Source: Alphaproteobacteria bacterium MarineAlpha10_Bin2 | GTDB lineage: Bacteria; Pseudomonadota; Alphaproteobacteria; UBA828 | Assembly: GCA_002937555.1 (NCBI GenBank) | Contig: PTKB01000103.1 | Coordinates: 1-8,877, forward strand | Direction of reading: 5' to 3' | Length of the DNA stretch: 8,877 nt | In this document: piece after piece, positions 7,104 to 8,877 of the stretch | Layout: every line of letters begins with the position of its first letter | Position numbering within the stretch: the first letter of the stretch is position 1 | Notes under the pieces: generated by a model | The model's database searches: none | Told to the model about the DNA's origin: nothing | What the model saw: the letters and a program-made list of their open reading frames with translations, nothing else | Position numbers and translations under genes: made by a program

Positions 7104-7901
7104 TTATTGCGCCGTCTGACCGGTTAAGATCGGCGCGGGTACGAGGGGTGCGAGTGTGTAATCCGCCGCCGCAAGGCCATCGCCGATGGCGCGCGCCAAA
7201 TCGACCGCGTTCGGGCCATCGCCATGCAGGCATATGCTGCGCGCCGTCATGGCGACCGCTTTACCGTTTACGCTCACGACTTCGCCATGCTCGAGAAAAC
7301 GGGCGAGACGCTGCTTGGTATCGTCCAAATCGGCGCCTTCGTTGGCGCGTTTCAGGACCAGGCCACCTTCATCGTCATAGGAAAGATCGAAATAAAGCTC
7401 CGGCACTACATCGATCCCCATATCGGCAGCGATGCGGGTCACCGAGTGTTTCTCGGCCGGTGCGGGATAATAGATCATCGGCTGCGGGCACACTTCAATC
7501 ACCGCACGGGCGAAAGCTTCGCTGAGCGGCTCGCTGACGCTCAACATCGAATAGAGCGCGCCGTGCGGCTTGATATGGTGCAATTCCATGCCGTGCGCTC
7601 GCAAGACGGCGCTGAGCGCACCCGCCTGATAGAGCGTATCGGCATAGACTTCTTCCGGCGACAGCGACATCACGCGGCGCCCGAAGCCGCGCAAATCGGG
7701 CAGGCCCGGATGGGCGCCGACGGCAACTCCATGCTCCTTCGCCAGGCGCACGGTTTCGACCATGATCATCGGGTCGCCGGCATGAAATCCGCAGGCCAGA
7801 TTGGCCGTCGTGACATGCGGCATGAGCGCTTCGTCCGCACCCATGACCCAGTTACCAAAACTCTCGCCGCAATCGATATTTATGTCGAATGTCTGAGACA
7901 T
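7104..7901 (-). CDS. LamB/YcsF family protein, 5-oxoprolinase subunit A-like (PxpA-like)
   Basis: A 265-residue protein of the LamB/YcsF family. The signatures are 'INIDCGESFG' (residues 7-16), 'ANLACGFHAGDP' (33-44), 'GAHPGLPDLRGFGRR' (62-76), 'HIKPHGALY' (109-117) and 'ICLHGDGPNAV'. In bacteria PxpA works with PxpB and PxpC in ATP-dependent hydrolysis of 5-oxoproline to glutamate. Neither partner is in this window, and downstream are an MFS transporter and an SDR instead. The family stretch usually written E-x-F-A-D-R-x-Y is E168-L-Y-F-D172-L173-S-Y here, so the conserved Arg is Leu. This may mark a paralogue with another substrate, hence no gene symbol is given. The ATG at 7901 is chosen, with AGGA 9 nt upstream. 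A TTG at 7910 is only 2 nt from that site. Confidence 0.87.
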   Translation of the reverse strand: MSQTFDINIDCGESFGNWVMGADEALMPHVTTANLACGFHAGDPMIMVETVRLAKEHGVAVGAHPGLPDLRGFGRRVMSLSPEEVYADTLYQAGALSAVLRAHGMELHHIKPHGALYSMLSVSEPLSEAFARAVIEVCPQPMIYYPAPAEKHSVTRIAADMGIDVVPELYFDLSYDDEGGLVLKRANEGADLDDTKQRLARFLEHGEVVSVNGKAVAMTARSICLHGDGPNAVDLARAIGDGLAAADYTLAPLVPAPILTGQTAQ

Positions 7902-8119
7902 GATGGCCAATCCTGCTTAATGAAGAGCTCTCTCGGCCTCAAATAGCCCTTTATCCACGTCCTGAGAAGGACCTTCGACCAATTATTTTTGCTTTAATTG
8001 CAAAAATTTCGAATCATTGGCTGATATTTTTCTCAAGAGTCTGTATATAACCAGTCCGGCTTGGATTTGACGTCCCGGCCGCTAGAGCCATAGCCACACG
8101 ATCAAACAAGAGAAAACAT
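7902..8119. promoter_or_regulatory. Divergent intergenic region between the pxpA-like and zinc-ribbon genes
   Basis: The 218 bp must hold promoters for both divergent genes. The stretch 7979-8051 is clearly AT-rich against its surroundings and contains TATATAAC at 8044-8051, a possible -10 element for the + strand gene, but no well-spaced -35 hexamer. A small perfect hairpin (GTCCT, GAGA loop, AGGAC) is at 7959-7972 in the leader of the pxpA-like gene. I cannot assign transcription starts. Confidence 0.45.
7985..8007. repeat. Perfect 8-bp inverted repeat, possible operator
   Basis: ATTTTTGC and GCAAAAAT flank the 7-nt spacer TTTAATT. This dyad, with 15-bp centre-to-centre arm spacing, sits in the divergent promoter region, as expected for a dimeric repressor site. 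No regulator gene lies next to it in the window. A weak transcription terminator is an alternative, but the stem is too AT-rich to favour that. Confidence 0.45.
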
Positions 8120-8293
8120 ATGCCCCCGTCCTATCACAGGAAGCCGAAGCCGTCCCGCGAATATCAGAACAAGAAACGTAATTGTTTGAAATGCGGTGAA
8201 AAATTCCTCAGCGAATGGACCGGCGAGCGGATTTGTCCGAAATGCAAGCAAACCACCGAATGGCGCTCGGGCGCCGGTATTTCGGCGGCCTGA
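8120..8293 (+). CDS. Small zinc-ribbon protein with two CxxC motifs
   Basis: A 57-residue protein. The N-terminal 20 residues are strongly basic (H, K, R, P-rich: 'YHRKPKPSREYQNKKR'). A compact zinc ribbon follows, with C22-x-x-C25 ('CLKCGEKF') and C39-x-x-C42 ('CPKCK') separated by 13 residues containing 'EWTGERI'. The arrangement suits one structural Zn2+ ion bound by four cysteines. AAGAG lies a few bases before the ATG. Similar short basic zinc-ribbon proteins are familiar in alphaproteobacteria and their phages without assigned function. The basic tail and ribbon suggest nucleic-acid or ribosome binding, which is inference. The gene is easily missed by length cut-offs. It is preceded by the AT-rich divergent promoter region and followed directly by a hairpin that overlaps its stop codon. 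Confidence 0.82.
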   Translation: MPPSYHRKPKPSREYQNKKRNCLKCGEKFLSEWTGERICPKCKQTTEWRSGAGISAA

Positions 8294-8320
8294 CGGCAGT
8301 ATTTCGCGCATCTGCCGCAG
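8290..8320 (+). terminator. Hairpin overlapping the zinc-ribbon stop codon
   Basis: CTG (8290-8292), a bulged A, then CGGCAG (8294-8299) pair with CTGCCG (8312-8317) and CAG (8318-8320), leaving a 12-nt loop. This gives nine pairs, mostly G-C. The position at the end of the gene fits a terminator or a 3'-stabilising stem, but the following bases are CCAATATTTC rather than a T-run, so intrinsic termination would be weak. Confidence 0.45.
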
Positions 8321-8333
8321 CCAATATTTCGGC

Positions 8334-8407
8334 ACCTGTGGATATTCGACCAATTTGACCCTTCCGGCTTTCGATTTAGCGAGAAAGCCGGATGTGGATT
8401 CACAGGT
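8334..8407. repeat. Nested inverted repeats in the spacer before the EamA gene
   Basis: An outer pair ACCTGTG (8334-8340) and CACAGGT (8401-8407) encloses a perfect inner pair CCGGCTTTC (8364-8372) and GAAAGCCGG (8383-8391). T8363-A8392 extends the inner pair to 10 bp around a 10-nt loop. Together they could form one two-stem RNA structure. No open frame of convincing coding character covers this spacer (8294-8496). The element could be a terminator, a leader structure for the transporter gene, or part of a small RNA. Confidence 0.5.
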
Positions 8408-8464
8408 AAATCGCCACCCCAAATTGAGGTTTTGGCGGAAATTGGACAGGTTTCCGCGATATCC

Positions 8465-8478
8465 ACGCATCGGTGCGT
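8465..8478 (+). repeat. Short hairpin just upstream of the EamA start
   Basis: ACGCA and TGCGT flank a TCGG loop and end 18 nt before the ATG at 8497. The stem is perfect but only 5 bp, so it may be chance. If real it lies in the 5' leader, close to the weak ribosome site GAGCGG (8482-8487). Confidence 0.3.
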
Positions 8479-8496
8479 CCTGAGCGGCGAATATTC

Positions 8497-8877
8497 ATGT
8501 CCGCGCTAGGTCGTTTGCCGCCACCGGTTCAGGCCGCTTTGTGGATGGGCGGGACAGTGCTTTCCTTTGCCTTGATGGGCGTCTGCGGGCGCGAGCTGAG
8601 CACCGAACTCAACACTTTTCAGACACTATTCTGGCGCAGCCTGTCCGGCGGCGTGGCAATCCTGCCGCTGTTGTTTCATCAGGGCTGGGGGCATGTCCGG
8701 ACGCAGCGCCCGGCGGCGCAAATTACCCGCAATCTGTTCAACTTCCTCGGCCAGTATGGCTGGTTTTACGCCATCGGCGTGATCTCGCTAGCGGAAGTCT
8801 TCGCGCTCGAATTCACTACGCCGATCTGGACCACGCTGCTTGCCTTCCTGTTCCTAAAAGAGCGGCTGACGGTGCCG
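8497..8877 (+). CDS. EamA/DMT-family transporter, 5' part (runs off the window)
   Basis: 127 codons without a stop to the window end. The sequence has the N-terminal pattern of 10-helix drug/metabolite transporters: helix 1 at about residues 13-31, then 'FQTLFWRSLSGG' opening helix 2, a basic loop ('HVRTQRPAAQITRN'), and helices 3 and 4 with 'GQYGWFYAIGVISLAEVFALEFTTPIWTTLLAFLFLKERLTVP'-like order (described by its elements 'ALEFTTPIW' and 'LKERLT', residues about 105-126). Those last two elements are the classic EamA repeat signature. The full protein should be near 300 residues in the inner membrane. The start ATG 8497 has a weak GAGCGG site 9 nt upstream. The exported compound cannot be predicted. 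It follows the zinc-ribbon gene in the same direction after 203 bp of structured spacer. Confidence 0.85.
   Translation, partial: MSALGRLPPPVQAALWMGGTVLSFALMGVCGRELSTELNTFQTLFWRSLSGGVAILPLLFHQGWGHVRTQRPAAQITRNLFNFLGQYGWFYAIGVISLAEVFALEFTTPIWTTLLAFLFLKERLTVP

Noticed and set aside
7224..7946. 240-codon open frame on the + strand
   Set aside because: Antisense to the pxpA-like gene, which has strong family signatures.
8102..8470. 122-codon open frame on the - strand across the zinc-ribbon gene and spacer
   Set aside because: It covers inverted repeats and the opposite strand of a convincing small gene, and has no recognisable domain or ribosome site.

Overview
The window reads as ordinary chromosomal DNA of a GC-rich proteobacterium, most likely an alphaproteobacterium (Rhodospirillales/Hyphomicrobiales grade). 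This is inferred from base composition, from protein families that look typical of that group, and from the style of the small zinc-ribbon protein. No ribosomal or other phylogenetic marker is present, so the placement is tentative. Genes are tightly packed. There are no tRNAs, rRNAs, CRISPR arrays, insertion sequences or phage genes.

Left block (36-2753, + strand): a compact three-gene operon of an isopenicillin-N-synthase-type 2-oxoglutarate/Fe(II) oxygenase, a classical short-chain dehydrogenase (SDR), and an alpha/beta hydrolase that overlaps the SDR stop by 4 bp. Oxidation, dehydrogenation and hydrolysis suggest a small-molecule catabolic or tailoring route; the substrate cannot be read from the sequence. 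A hairpin follows at 2783-2812.

Middle block (2861-5021): a short secreted TPR protein on the - strand broken by one in-frame TAA at codon 53; a MetE-C-terminal-domain-like methyltransferase (- strand) with all four zinc ligands but no N-terminal folate domain; and, divergent from it, a small charged helical protein of unknown function (+ strand).

Right block (5027-7901, - strand): an apparent operon transcribed pxpA-like (LamB/YcsF) gene -> MFS transporter -> NADP-type SDR. The pxpA-like gene has no pxpB or pxpC partners here and departs from the family consensus at one conserved motif. The MFS gene starts with TTG, in the same frame as the pxpA-like gene and only 11 codons after its stop.

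Right edge (7902-8877): a partly AT-rich divergent intergenic region with a perfect 8-bp inverted repeat; a 57-residue two-CxxC zinc-ribbon gene (8120-8293); a 203-bp spacer with several good inverted repeats; and the 5' part of an EamA/DMT-family transporter that runs off the end.

I found no convincing new multi-gene system. The points most worth a second look are the structured 8290-8478 spacer, the small zinc-ribbon gene, the nonsense-broken TPR gene, the lysine in place of the usual 2OG-binding arginine in the oxygenase, and the orphan pxpA-like gene in frame with a transporter.
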